39,386 nucleotides of DNA from positions 1-39,386 of the forward strand of contig VBQC01000174.1 of assembly GCA_005887825.1 (NCBI GenBank), in the 5' to 3' direction. Source of the DNA: Verrucomicrobiota bacterium (GTDB lineage Bacteria; Verrucomicrobiota; Verrucomicrobiia; Chthoniobacterales; UBA10450). The notes below the pieces were generated by a model. It was given only the letters and a program-made list of their open reading frames with translations, ran no database searches and was not told the origin of the DNA. Below, in pieces: positions 15,690-24,291 of the stretch. The stretch's first letter is position 1. Every line of letters starts with the position of its first letter. The translations under genes and the position numbers were made by a program.

Positions 15690-16045
15690 GGCTTCTCGTT
15701 GATAGCGGCCGGCGAGATTGCGAAGGCGAAAGACCGCGGCGGAGAGATCGGAATTCTCACTCCAAAACAGCTGGCGGATTTGCTCACAGCTTCAGATGAG
15801 GAGGCCAAACTTTATTTCGCGATCGCAGCGTTTACGGGCTTGCGATCGGCGGAGCTGATCGCTTGGAATGGGAAGATGTAAATTTTGCGCGCGAGCATAT
15901 CCAAGTCGGAAAAGGCAAAGCGAAAACAGCCACGCGTCGGCTCGTTCCAATTCAGCCAAATTTAATGCAGTGGCTTTCGGAATACCATGGCAGGACCGAA
16001 CTGGTTTTCGCGAGCGAACACGCCGCCTACCGCGCTGCGCTGCCC
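15690..16045 (+). pseudogene. Tyrosine recombinase (phage-type integrase), frameshifted and truncated
   Basis: The first frame reads AAGEIAKAKDRGGEIGILTP, KQLADLLTASDEEAKLYFAIAAFTGLRSAEL. The Arg in TGLRSAEL is the first catalytic Arg of the family. One base is lost near 15862, and the next frame continues LEWEDVNFAREHIQVGKGKAKTATRRLVPIQ, the beta-hairpin Lys region. The match fades near 16045, before the H-x-x-R and the Tyr nucleophile. The N-terminal core-binding domain is also absent. It is therefore an inactive remnant, transcribed opposite to the HTH genes. Confidence 0.8.
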
Positions 16046-16095
16046 TCTCACGGGGAGACTTCCCACGTAAAAATAGACGTTTCTAGCCTTTTTAC

Positions 16096-16455
16096 TCAAC
16101 CTCGCGGCGAGGTTGTACGAGACTGTTTACGAGATGATTTCGCCGGCTGATGTTTTTGGAGGTTAATGAAACCGATAACTAATTTCTCGAAGAAGTTTGG
16201 ACGCGGGCGGGCGACATGCCTGGGGCGGCGCGGCGCTTGTTTTTCAGTCTTCGTCGCCTGGGTGACTGAATAATGCTCCAAAGGTTCAGGAACGACCAGA
16301 ACCTCCTCCTCTATTTGAGGTACCACCGGCGCATCCTCAACCCACTTAGACGGACTCATTTTAACAACCGGAGTTTTTTCTTCGGCGGGAACGGCGAGCA
16401 AAATCGCAACCCCTCCGGTGATCGCAAAAATTGCAGCAAGTAAAGCGGATTTCAT
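16096..16455 (-). CDS. Hypothetical single-pass membrane or exported protein
   Basis: 119 residues from the ATG at 16455, which overlaps the stop of the gene upstream (ATGA). It opens with a signal-anchor (KSALLAAIFAITGGVAILLAV). An acidic Pro/Val-rich stretch follows (EDAPVVPQIEEEVLVVPEPLE), then a strongly basic C-terminus. No domain is recognised. The composition suggests a disordered periplasmic linker. Confidence 0.5.
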   Translation of the reverse strand: MKSALLAAIFAITGGVAILLAVPAEEKTPVVKMSPSKWVEDAPVVPQIEEEVLVVPEPLEHYSVTQATKTEKQAPRRPRHVARPRPNFFEKLVIGFINLQKHQPAKSSRKQSRTTSPRG

Positions 16456-16733
16456 GTGGGCAAACAGGCCGAAACCTTCGTAGAGTTGCAAAAATCCTTT
16501 ATCGCTGCCCACAGAAATTCCTGCAAGCATTGGCTGTCGTTAGCAGCGGCCTCCCGTATCAGATCAAGCTCGTATTGTTCGAACTCGACCTCCGTCATTT
16601 CCAGTTGGCGCCGCAACGCCACGGACGGAGTAAACTCACGGATTGGAAAGTTACGGATTGAAGCAGAGGATTTTTCCAGCATAAAACTCTCGGGTTCGAA
16701 AATTGAAGGGTCGGTAAAACGGTTATGTGACAC
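16452..16733 (-). CDS. Hypothetical protein, 93 aa
   Basis: Starts at an ATG at 16733 and overlaps the following gene by 4 bp (ATGA). The C-terminal half is helical and acidic (MTEVEFEQYELDLIREAAAN, LQEFLWAAIKDFC). No known domain is recognised. The coupling to the membrane protein suggests the two work together. Internal ATGs could be the true start. Confidence 0.45.
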   Translation of the reverse strand: MSHNRFTDPSIFEPESFMLEKSSASIRNFPIREFTPSVALRRQLEMTEVEFEQYELDLIREAAANDSQCLQEFLWAAIKDFCNSTKVSACLPT

Positions 16734-17164
16734 GGCGGTCGCCAGGATGAATGGTGGCGACGCCGATTTGGGGTGGTTGGCCCCCGGGGCATATTGCCAC
16801 CATTTCTCACCTCATTCTACGGAAACGGCAGAACGAAGTTCCCGAAAAAAAAGCTGAACGACGATTCTAGAAGAGGCAATACGAAAATCGGGCAATCTCC
16901 GTTACCACGAGAACAAGCGGCGCAAATCAAGAAGCTGGGCGTCCCGGCTCGACTCGAACAACCCTCAACTGGTTGTAAATACATCTTCGGAGAAAATGGG
17001 ACACTCGAACTGCGTAATTCGGCGCGACTCGTGCAAAGCCTCGATTCTCGGCTAGTGCTGTTAACACGCTGATTGTCGCAAGTTTCCGTCGTAATTACCC
17101 TAACTTATGAAATGGTAAAATCAGCTTCGACTCCCGTACGCGCTGCCAATCCCGAGAATTTCTC
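16734..17164. other. Intergenic stretch before the exopolysaccharide genes
   Basis: About 430 bp with one copy of the dispersed repeat (16800-16859). A 99-codon plus frame across it (16773-17072) is mostly repeat-derived and I do not count it as a gene. Near 17100-17135 an AT-richer patch with a TAAAAT box could be part of the promoter for the FecR gene, but no good -35 element is seen. Confidence 0.4.
16800..16859 (-). repeat. Dispersed ~60-bp repeat, copy 3 (inverted)
   Basis: Reverse complement of 7699-7756 with one base change and two extra A in the A-run. It contains the short self-complementary core GAACGAAGTTC. Confidence 0.85.
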
Positions 17165-17869
17165 ATGCGTTTCCCCGCACTTGCCATTTTACTCGTGCTC
17201 TGTGGCGGGTTGGCAACCGGATGCTCAAAAGGCATCAGCCGGGGAACGGCAGCCACTGTGCTTTCCGTCAAAGGAACAGTCGTCTTCGGAAGCGCTGAGC
17301 AAAATAATTTTCAGCCGGTCACGCTCAAAAGCCCGATTCATGATGGCAATACAGTGAGGACACGAGACGGCGCGTCGATTGACCTTGCGTTGATTCCTGC
17401 TGCTCTCGCCCAAGTGTCGGGAAATTCTGAAATCAAGATTGAACAACTACGGATAGTGAAGGACGGAAACCAGACCGATGGCGGCATGCGCGATCGAAGC
17501 GCGCGAATACAATTGAGCCAGGGAAAAATCACTGTCCTATTCAGCCGGAGTGATAAAAGCGCATCACAATTTTTCATTAATTCGCGCCAAGTAACGATTA
17601 ACGCTGATTCGGACTGCTTGTTTCGTGTTCTGACTGACAATACAACGACCCGGATAACTTGCGTGCGTGGCAAAATCTACGCCTCCGCCGGTGCGCAGCC
17701 GCCGGTCATAATCGGCGCCGGCTACTTCCAACAATGGCCATCAACTCATCCCGAGCCGGTTGCAGCGGCCGATGACGAAACAGCGCAAATCGATATCACG
17801 GATTCACTCGAAATTGGGAATCGGTGGCGCGAGCTGCGCGCCGGTTGGCAGAATCGGCTCCCATTCTAA
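17165..17869 (+). CDS. FecR-domain lipoprotein
   Basis: 234 residues. Residues 1-20 form a type II signal peptide with a lipobox (LATG-Cys20). A FecR-like beta-sandwich follows: ATVLSVKGTVVFGS, IHDGNTVRTRDGASIDLALI, RIQLSQGKITVLFSR, FRVLTDNTTTRITCVRGKIYAS. FecR-domain lipoproteins are often found beside exopolysaccharide export genes. It is the first of four plus-strand export genes and ends 130 bp before the likely start of the barrel gene. The start has a GAGAA motif about 6 bases upstream. Its role, perhaps a periplasmic scaffold, is inferred from position. Confidence 0.8.
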   Translation: MRFPALAILLVLCGGLATGCSKGISRGTAATVLSVKGTVVFGSAEQNNFQPVTLKSPIHDGNTVRTRDGASIDLALIPAALAQVSGNSEIKIEQLRIVKDGNQTDGGMRDRSARIQLSQGKITVLFSRSDKSASQFFINSRQVTINADSDCLFRVLTDNTTTRITCVRGKIYASAGAQPPVIIGAGYFQQWPSTHPEPVAAADDETAQIDITDSLEIGNRWRELRAGWQNRLPF

Positions 17870-17999
17870 CGAGGCCGTTGCAGACAAAATTTTTCGATTG
17901 ACCGTTTGGGAGCGGCATCCTAGCCTCGCCGCGGTGTCGTCCCGCTGCTTTCTTTCTTCCATATCAGTCGGTCTCGGAAAGCTGACTCAACCGAGCGGT

Positions 18000-19319
18000 G
18001 TGAGTCTTGCGCTGATGGCGGGAATTTTTATTGCATCCACTTTTTCTGCGCGAGGACAAGACCGCGTTGAGGAAGAGCCGTTGCCTTCTTCGACTGACTA
18101 TACAACAGCGCAAACCGACCTTGCTCCGCCGCCAACGGCGCCAACAACTCCTCTTGGTGCGTTCGACTCGAAGAGCGTGATGACTAGTAGTAGTGAGAAT
18201 GTTTCCTCAGCGGAACCGCGTCGTTTTCACTACAGCCTGCGGCTCACCGTCCGAGGGGTTTATGATGACAACATCTTTATCAGCCATACGGATCGAGTCT
18301 CCGATTATTATTTTGCCATCGAACCAGCGATTACCGTCGGATTCGGCGACATCGAAGGGCGCGGAGGAAATTACATCCGTTTGGATTACATGCCGAGCGT
18401 AATTCTGTTCGTCGATCACTCGGACGAGGATACGGTTGAGCATTTGATCCGCCTCGAGGGCCAGTATCGGTTTAGCCGTTTGACGCTAAATCTGGGCCAG
18501 GAAGTGGCGATACTCGATGGGGCGAACCTCAACAGCACGCTCGACACGACCGGACTGCTGGCAAACGTCGATGTGAGCGCGCGCACACGGCTGAATCTCT
18601 ATACGACACGGCTGAGAGCAAATTATGAGCTCACCGGCAAGCTATTTCTGACGGGTGAATTTGATGCCTCAATCTTTGACTACCCCGATTTCATCAGCTC
18701 CGAAATTATTTCAGGAGGGCTTTACATTAACTACAATTGGACGCCAAAGGTAGTGGTCGGCATTGGCGGCACCGCCGGCTACGATTTTGTGGACGATCCA
18801 AATCCGGATCAAACCTTCGAGCAGGTGAATGTTCGCATTAATTACCAGGCGACAGGAAAGTTGAATCTAACTGCTTCGGGAGGAGTTGAGTTCCGTCAGT
18901 TCGACGGCCACCGGGGCGAACGCGTTACGCCGGTCTTTGATGCCGGGGCCGTTTACCACCCGTTCGACGGCACCAGTGTAACGCTGACCGCCGGGCGGCG
19001 GATGCTAAATTCTGGATTTTTTGCCGATCAAGATTTTGCGACGACATACGTCATCCTTCGAATTCAGCAGCGTTTGCTCCAGCGTATTTATCTCGGTCTG
19101 GCGGCCGGGTATGAGAACGCGGATTATTTCCCCACGGCTCGGGGAGTCAGTGCAACGCGGAATGACGATTACTATTTTATCGAACCCTCCGTTGACGTGC
19201 TAATCACCAGATTTTTGAGTACCGGCGTCTATTATCTCCACCGCGAGGACAGCAGCTCGTTCGATTTTTTCAGTTTCTATGATAACCAGGTCGGCGTTCG
19301 AGCTACGCTCAGATTTTAG
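18000..19319 (+). CDS. Outer-membrane beta-barrel protein of the exopolysaccharide locus
   Basis: About 440 residues from the GTG at 18000; the frame is open upstream, with a GTG at 17934 and a TTG at 17898 as other starts. A signal peptide (SLALMAGIFIASTFSARG) and a Pro/Thr-rich linker precede the barrel. The barrel has alternating-residue strands such as FHYSLRLTVRGVYDDNIFIS, YIRLDYMPSVILFVD, LIRLEGQYRFSRLTLNLGQE and ISGGLYINYNWTPKVVVGIG. The chain ends in a Phe (VGVRATLRF), the usual Bam recognition signal. The length and position next to wza/wzc-type genes suggest an EpsL/outer-membrane secretin-like partner for polymer export. It overlaps the next gene by 41 bp. Confidence 0.78.
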   Translation: MSLALMAGIFIASTFSARGQDRVEEEPLPSSTDYTTAQTDLAPPPTAPTTPLGAFDSKSVMTSSSENVSSAEPRRFHYSLRLTVRGVYDDNIFISHTDRVSDYYFAIEPAITVGFGDIEGRGGNYIRLDYMPSVILFVDHSDEDTVEHLIRLEGQYRFSRLTLNLGQEVAILDGANLNSTLDTTGLLANVDVSARTRLNLYTTRLRANYELTGKLFLTGEFDASIFDYPDFISSEIISGGLYINYNWTPKVVVGIGGTAGYDFVDDPNPDQTFEQVNVRINYQATGKLNLTASGGVEFRQFDGHRGERVTPVFDAGAVYHPFDGTSVTLTAGRRMLNSGFFADQDFATTYVILRIQQRLLQRIYLGLAAGYENADYFPTARGVSATRNDDYYFIEPSVDVLITRFLSTGVYYLHREDSSSFDFFSFYDNQVGVRATLRF

Positions 19320-20013
19320 GCGGGGTCCGAATCGGCTTCGAGCAAGAACCCGCCGGTGGCCGGTAATTGCACTCGCAGTCTCATTGCTTCCGGGCATCTT
19401 ATTAGGGCAATTCACTCCAGGGACGGTCGCGTCACAGCCCTCCGCTCCGTCTACATTCCCGCCGACCGCTTCCGCGTCGACATCAAGCAACGGCATTAGC
19501 GCGCCCGCCGGTTACATTTTGAGCCCGAACGACCAGGTGGCCGTCGAGGTTTTTGGCGAAGACGACCTGCGCACGAACGGACGATTGAACCCCGAAGGCA
19601 ACGTGAGTGTCCCGTTGCTCGGATCGATTCATTTGGCGGGATTGACCCTGACCCAGGCAGCGTCAAAACTCACAGATCTTTATGGTCGCGATTATCTCGT
19701 AAATCCAAGAGTAAATGTCATGCTCCTCGGCTATGCGAAGCGGCGCTTCTCGATTTTGGGTCAGGTAAATCGGCCCGGCACTTACGAAATGCCCGATAGC
19801 AGTCCTGGCGGTATTGATCTGCTGGAAGCCATCGCGATGGCGGGCGGATACACGCGTATCGCAGCGCCGGAGAGAGTGACCGTGCGGCGACATACCGCGG
19901 CGGCTGGCGATCAGATTTTCAAGGTCAATGCGAAGCGGTTCACAAAAGGGAGCGGCGGAGGCTTTCGCGTCGAGCCAGGCGATACCATCAACGTAGGCGA
20001 AAGCATTTTTTAG
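19279..20013 (+). CDS. Polysaccharide export protein (Wza-type)
   Basis: 244 residues. The signal region (VIALAVSLLPGILLG) has no lipobox Cys, and a Ser/Thr/Pro-rich linker follows. The Poly_export domain begins at YILSPNDQVAVEVFGEDDLRT and runs through NPEGNVSVPLLGSIHLAGLT. An SLBB domain follows (RRFSILGQVNRPGTYEMPD, DLLEAIAMAGGYT). In the known pathway Wza forms the outer-membrane channel or periplasmic tunnel that docks on the Wzc kinase. This version is short (only one SLBB domain), as in many EpsA/GumB-like proteins, so the neighbouring barrel may supply the outer-membrane part. Confidence 0.93.
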   Translation: MITRSAFELRSDFRRGPNRLRARTRRWPVIALAVSLLPGILLGQFTPGTVASQPSAPSTFPPTASASTSSNGISAPAGYILSPNDQVAVEVFGEDDLRTNGRLNPEGNVSVPLLGSIHLAGLTLTQAASKLTDLYGRDYLVNPRVNVMLLGYAKRRFSILGQVNRPGTYEMPDSSPGGIDLLEAIAMAGGYTRIAAPERVTVRRHTAAAGDQIFKVNAKRFTKGSGGGFRVEPGDTINVGESIF

Positions 20014-20088
20014 CGGAAAAGTTTTTGCGCCTTCACTTTCCGAGCGCGCTGCTCGCGTGTAGAATCTCGTCCGAGCCAATATCTTGCC

Positions 20089-22602
20089 GTGATTGATCCT
20101 GTGCCTTCTGCTACCACGACGGCTGTTCTGCCTAATTCTGGTAAGCCAGCCTTGCCTCATTTAGCCGGGCAGTACTCCGAGCCGAAGCACGGGTTTGATT
20201 TTCGCCGTTTCTGGCATTCTCTCGTCGAGCGGATTTGGATCGTAGCGCTTTGTGTTCTGGCTGGTCTTTTCCTTGCGCTGGGTTATCTCGGGAGGACGCC
20301 GAACCTTTATCAGGGACATACGGTGCTGGAGGTGCAGTTCGAGGAGCCGACGATTATCACCACGGAAGACCCCACGGCGCGCATGCGCTCGATGTTTCTT
20401 GCTAGCCAGGAGGCGCTGCGAACCATCGAGCAGAACCTCACCAACCAAACCCTTCTAGCCCGAGTCATACGCTCAGAAGGCCTGGCTCAAGATGGTGGAC
20501 GCGCGCTTCTCGGTCAGGGTATTGTCAGTGGCGCCGCCTCCGGCGCAACGCCGAACACCGGTCCGTCGCCGGGCGCGAGCAGAACTCAGAGCGCTATTAG
20601 TGTGACGAGTTTTACACCGCTCGAAGAAGCACTGGGTCGCGCGCTTGCGGGCACGGTGAAGCCGGTGATTCGTCGTGGCTCGCGACTGATTGATTTGTAC
20701 GTAACGAACCGGGATCCAGCCATGGCACAGCGCCTCGCCGAGGCAATCGGCCGCGAGTACATCCGCAATTCGATCGAGCGGCGTGCTTTGCTCAGCGAGG
20801 AGTCGTTGCGTTATTTGCTGGAGGAAGAAGAGCGATTGAAGGCCAATCTACAGAAAAGCGAGGCGGCCGTTGCTGAATACAAAGCGAAAACTCCCGACGC
20901 TCTGCAACTTGGCGGCGGCACGGCCGCAACAGGGTCACAGCAGGGATCGGGGGCGGGAGCCGGTGGACCTCGAGGTGGCCTGGTCGAGGATAAGCTGCAG
21001 GAATTAAACAGCAAATTGACGGCGGCCAAAGCCGACCGGCTTCGCCTTGAAGGCGAGCTCAACCAAATCGAACAGGCCGGCAACAACATCGATGCATTGC
21101 TCGCGATTCCGAGCATCTCCGCAGCAGGATTGGTAACCGAAGCGCAGCGCAACGTCACTCAGGTAGATGCGGCAATCGCTACCCTGGCTTTACGATACAA
21201 GGAAAAGCATCCCAAGATGATGGCAGCGCGGGCCTCTCTGGCAGAGGCAAAGGAAAAGCTTCGTGATGCAGTCATGGCGCAACCTCCTATTTTGCGTAAT
21301 GCCATCGAGCAGACCAAGGCCACCGAAGCTAGTTTGCTGGGAGCACTGCAAGACCAGCAGGGCGTCGCGGTCGCGCTCAATCGCGCAGCGATCGGATACC
21401 AGGAATTGGCCAGGCAAGCGGAGACCGATCGCGCGCTCTACGAGAGCGTTCTCCGCCAGATCAAAGAGACAAGTCTAACAAAAGACGTGAAGACGAATGC
21501 CGTCAGTGTGATCGAGCATTCCCCTCTTCCGCATTCGCCTGTTAGTCCCAGCGCCACGAAGGCGATCGCCCTGGGTCTGCTTGGTGGGTTAGCCGCTGGA
21601 CTGGCGTTTGTTCTCGGTGCCGACACGCTCGATCGCTCCATCAAAACCGTTGATCAAGCGGAAAACACGCTCGGACTGCCCGTCTTCGCGGCTGTTCCGG
21701 AAACGACCGACGAAGGTACGGTAACGCGGTTAAAGCGGCGACGCAGAGCTTTTGGAAGTTCGAACTATCGCGTTGTTGTGGAAACCCCCGAAAGTCCCGC
21801 GGCGGAAGCTTTTCGCAATTTGCGCGCGGCGCTTTCATTGCTGGGCCCGGAAGCGGAGCGAAAGGTTTCACTTTTTACCAGCGCTGTGCCGAATGAAGGA
21901 AAAAGCTTCACCAGCGCCAATTATTCGCTCGCGCTCGCACAGCAGGGTTATCGTGTTCTCCTAATCGATGGCGACCTGCGCCGGCCTAACATGCATAAAA
22001 TCTTCCGTTTTCCGGAAGCCGCAAAAAGAAATAATTTCGATGAGGACAGTGCCCCAGGAGTGATCGATTGCCTGGTCGGCGAAGCGGATATAGCCTCGGC
22101 GGCACGTCCGATTCCCGCCGGAGAAATTGAGATCGTCAGCGATAATATTGCAGTGACCGGGAATATTCTCACCGCAACGGGAGGTCAGCTTTCCGTGCTG
22201 GCAGGGGGACGGCGGGCCCCCAATCCGGCTGAGATCCTTGCCGGTCCCTTCTTCGGCCAATTAGTCGCTGAGGCCGCAAAGCTTTTTGATCGAGTAGTGA
22301 TCGATAGCGCGCCGATCCTTGCAGTCAGTGACACTCTCCTCATGACTCCATATGTGCAGACGGTGTGCATTGTTCTTCGAGCGCGAAAAACGCCGCGCCC
22401 AGCGGTCCGCCGCGCAATTTCCCTGTTAACGAGCGCAGGGATTCGCCCGGCTGGCCTGGTTCTCAACCGCTTGCGCCGGAGCCGCGGCGTTGGCTATTAC
22501 TACTATTACGCGTCGCATGGGTACGGAGCCGAGGAAGGATCCTATTCTCGCAGCTATCATCATCGATCAGGCTCCGGTCATAAAGGCAACGGCGCATCGT
22601 AG
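20089..22602 (+). CDS. Wzz-domain bacterial tyrosine kinase (Wzc-type)
   Basis: 837 residues, GTG start. Wzz domain with TM1 near residues 44-66 and TM2 near 490-510; between them lie coiled coils and a Gly-rich insert (about 275-300). The kinase part has Walker A (VPNEGKSFTS, near 604), Walker A' (VLLIDGDLRRP) and Walker B (RVVIDSAPI). The C-terminus is Tyr-rich (GVGYYYYYASHGYG, near 800), the autophosphorylation cluster of BY-kinases. It sets polymer length and drives export with the Wza-type protein just upstream. The stop codon lies inside a heptad repeat tract. Confidence 0.95.
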   Translation: MIDPVPSATTTAVLPNSGKPALPHLAGQYSEPKHGFDFRRFWHSLVERIWIVALCVLAGLFLALGYLGRTPNLYQGHTVLEVQFEEPTIITTEDPTARMRSMFLASQEALRTIEQNLTNQTLLARVIRSEGLAQDGGRALLGQGIVSGAASGATPNTGPSPGASRTQSAISVTSFTPLEEALGRALAGTVKPVIRRGSRLIDLYVTNRDPAMAQRLAEAIGREYIRNSIERRALLSEESLRYLLEEEERLKANLQKSEAAVAEYKAKTPDALQLGGGTAATGSQQGSGAGAGGPRGGLVEDKLQELNSKLTAAKADRLRLEGELNQIEQAGNNIDALLAIPSISAAGLVTEAQRNVTQVDAAIATLALRYKEKHPKMMAARASLAEAKEKLRDAVMAQPPILRNAIEQTKATEASLLGALQDQQGVAVALNRAAIGYQELARQAETDRALYESVLRQIKETSLTKDVKTNAVSVIEHSPLPHSPVSPSATKAIALGLLGGLAAGLAFVLGADTLDRSIKTVDQAENTLGLPVFAAVPETTDEGTVTRLKRRRRAFGSSNYRVVVETPESPAAEAFRNLRAALSLLGPEAERKVSLFTSAVPNEGKSFTSANYSLALAQQGYRVLLIDGDLRRPNMHKIFRFPEAAKRNNFDEDSAPGVIDCLVGEADIASAARPIPAGEIEIVSDNIAVTGNILTATGGQLSVLAGGRRAPNPAEILAGPFFGQLVAEAAKLFDRVVIDSAPILAVSDTLLMTPYVQTVCIVLRARKTPRPAVRRAISLLTSAGIRPAGLVLNRLRRSRGVGYYYYYASHGYGAEEGSYSRSYHHRSGSGHKGNGAS

Positions 22603-22637
22603 ATCGTAGTCAGTAGTGAGTGGGTCGGTAGTCGCTG
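22597..22637 (+). repeat. 7-bp-period repeat tract
   Basis: About six degenerate heptads of the TCGTAGT / CAGTAGT type, including the stop codon of the kinase gene. Confidence 0.6.
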
Positions 22638-22696
22638 TTGCCTGCGGACATCAAGGAATTGCAGGGGAAAGCCGTAGCCACTAGGCACTCCTTCGC

Positions 22697-24112
22697 TTAA
22701 CTTCGTCTCCTGCCGAGCCCTGATTCCTGATCTCTAACCTCTGACCTGTGACTTGCGACCTCTGCTCCCCGCCACAGTGCGCTTCCCCAGCAAAGTCCAA
22801 GATACGTCGCTACATACAGTTGGATGGAAACGATCTGAAGGGGGAAATCGACGAGCGCATGGAGGGCCACTCCAATCAGCGCGATAACAATGATGGGTTG
22901 GAGTAAGCGTCTCCGCGGCGTCCAATCCCGAGCCCCATATTTTCTATAACTGTGTATCCCTTTCGCTATTCCTCCGAAAAATAACACCGCCCACAAACTG
23001 CTCCCGAGCCAACCCCACTCCAGCGCGGTCTGCAGATAATCTTCGTGCAAAAATCTCCAGGTTCCGGGAACAGGGTTAGTCGATTCCTTGTTGTAAGAGG
23101 GAAATACAGCGCGAAAAGTTCCCGGCCCAAACCCGAGAAATCCTATGTCGCGCAGCGCACCGATCGCAACGCGCGAGGCTTGCCAACGGGCATCGGTTGG
23201 AATCCGTTCACTAAGGGATTGCCAGCGGGCGAGCGGTTGCTCCAGGTGAGTCGCCTGCGCGAGTGCAATGAGAGCGAGAAGAATGGCGATTCCGCCGGCA
23301 AATACGACGCTTTTTTCTGCGCGCGAAAGCTTTCGTAGAAGCGCCGGGCCAAATTGCAGGAAGATCGCAACCATCAACAAAAGCGCGACTAACTGGGCCA
23401 CACGCGACGTATTGGCTAATACCGCAGCAACAGTCAGAACAAAAACGCTTATCCACATTGCGCGCATGGTCGGATGACAACGTGTGGTGAAGGCGCGGAT
23501 CGCGAGCCCGGCAGTTAACGGCCAGACTAGATTCAAGAACGCTCCGGCATTCGCGTGATAATAATAAGTCGCAAAAAACGTAGTCGCCGCCCAGGGAGGC
23601 GCCTTGTGCCAGAAGATCATTCGGGCGCCTGTCGCTTTCTGCAGCAAACCGAGAAATGCGATCGAGCCGGCGACGAGACCAATCACGTACCACAAACGAA
23701 GTAACCAGCGATTGCTCTGAGAAAGATCGGCAACGAACAAGATCGCGCAGAGCAACAACGTGCCTCGTATCATCCACGCAGTGCTGATCGCATAATCAAC
23801 CGAGCCAGCTAGGTGCGGCGCGAAATTTCTTAGTGGCACAAACGCATAAAAATCCGAATCGTAAATCGATCCCGAGTTAATGGCCATCCAGCCGCCGATT
23901 CCGATCAGCGCGAGTATTAGGAGAAGTAGAACTCGCGGAAATCTCGGCTTTCGCCGACTAACAATCACCTCGACGCCCCAAAGAATAAACGCAGCAAGCA
24001 GCAACCCGTTGATTGTCTGGATGCCTGTGGACGTGGTACCGCCGTAGGCCCATGGAGCATAAACGAGAGCGACGCAAAAAATCCAGCGAGCCGCATCGCG
24101 AAAGAAACCCAT
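22697..24112 (-). CDS. O-antigen ligase / Wzy_C-family membrane protein
   Basis: 471 residues with about 11-12 membrane helices. The large periplasmic loop carries the Wzy_C hallmark: FGPGTFRAVFPSYNKES, then RFLHEDYLQTALEWGWLGS, with the conserved H-x-D-Y-L-Q. Such proteins polymerise repeat units or ligate finished glycan to a carrier. It is the last gene of the minus-strand series and converges with the kinase gene. The C-terminus (SHRSEVRDQESG) is read from a heptad repeat tract, so the end of the protein is repeat-derived. Ligase versus polymerase cannot be told from sequence alone. Confidence 0.88.
   Translation of the reverse strand: MGFFRDAARWIFCVALVYAPWAYGGTTSTGIQTINGLLLAAFILWGVEVIVSRRKPRFPRVLLLLILALIGIGGWMAINSGSIYDSDFYAFVPLRNFAPHLAGSVDYAISTAWMIRGTLLLCAILFVADLSQSNRWLLRLWYVIGLVAGSIAFLGLLQKATGARMIFWHKAPPWAATTFFATYYYHANAGAFLNLVWPLTAGLAIRAFTTRCHPTMRAMWISVFVLTVAAVLANTSRVAQLVALLLMVAIFLQFGPALLRKLSRAEKSVVFAGGIAILLALIALAQATHLEQPLARWQSLSERIPTDARWQASRVAIGALRDIGFLGFGPGTFRAVFPSYNKESTNPVPGTWRFLHEDYLQTALEWGWLGSSLWAVLFFGGIAKGIHSYRKYGARDWTPRRRLLQPIIVIALIGVALHALVDFPLQIVSIQLYVATYLGLCWGSALWRGAEVASHRSEVRDQESGLGRRRS
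22720..22764 (-). repeat. 7-bp-period repeat tract inside a coding end
   Basis: Six consecutive heptads on the plus strand with consensus CTGACCT (variants CTGATCT, CTAACCT), in exact 7-base register. It encodes the tail of the O-antigen-ligase-type gene. Confidence 0.8.
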
Positions 24113-24124
24113 GGCAAACGGAAA

Positions 24125-24180
24125 CTAGACAAACGAGCGACAAGTGACGAGTCAGAACGACTGCTGAGCACCGACTACTG
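24125..24180 (+). repeat. 7-bp-period repeat tract (intergenic)
   Basis: Degenerate heptads of the ACGAGCG / ACAAGTG / CTGCTGA type just upstream of the ligase-type gene, in the gap after the phosphoglycosyltransferase gene. Confidence 0.6.
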
Positions 24181-24242
24181 TTTTTCCCTCTAGATGCAGC
24201 CGTGCTGCCTGCAAAGATTTCGATTCTTTATTCTTCGACGCC

Positions 24243-24259
24243 GCAGGCGACACGCCTGC
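24243..24259. repeat. Short perfect hairpin (REP-like)
   Basis: GCAGGCG, a 3-base loop, and CGCCTGC form a 7-bp GC-rich stem in the 179-bp gap between two minus-strand genes. There is no following U-run on the minus strand, so a REP-type element or mRNA stabiliser is more likely than a Rho-independent terminator. Confidence 0.55.
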
Positions 24260-24291
24260 TACTACAGCTACTACCTTCTGCCATGTCGCTG

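Noticed and set aside
16773..17072. 99-codon plus frame before the FecR gene
   Set aside because: Its recognisable part is the dispersed repeat peptide; the rest lacks any motif, so I treat it as repeat plus intergenic sequence.
20811..21158. 115-codon minus frame in the kinase gene
   Set aside because: Antisense shadow of the Wzz coiled-coil region, Ser-rich with no motif.
22603..22696. Bidirectional terminator between the convergent kinase and ligase-type genes
   Set aside because: Only weak 5-bp pairings and no T-run on either strand; the sequence is mainly a heptad tract.
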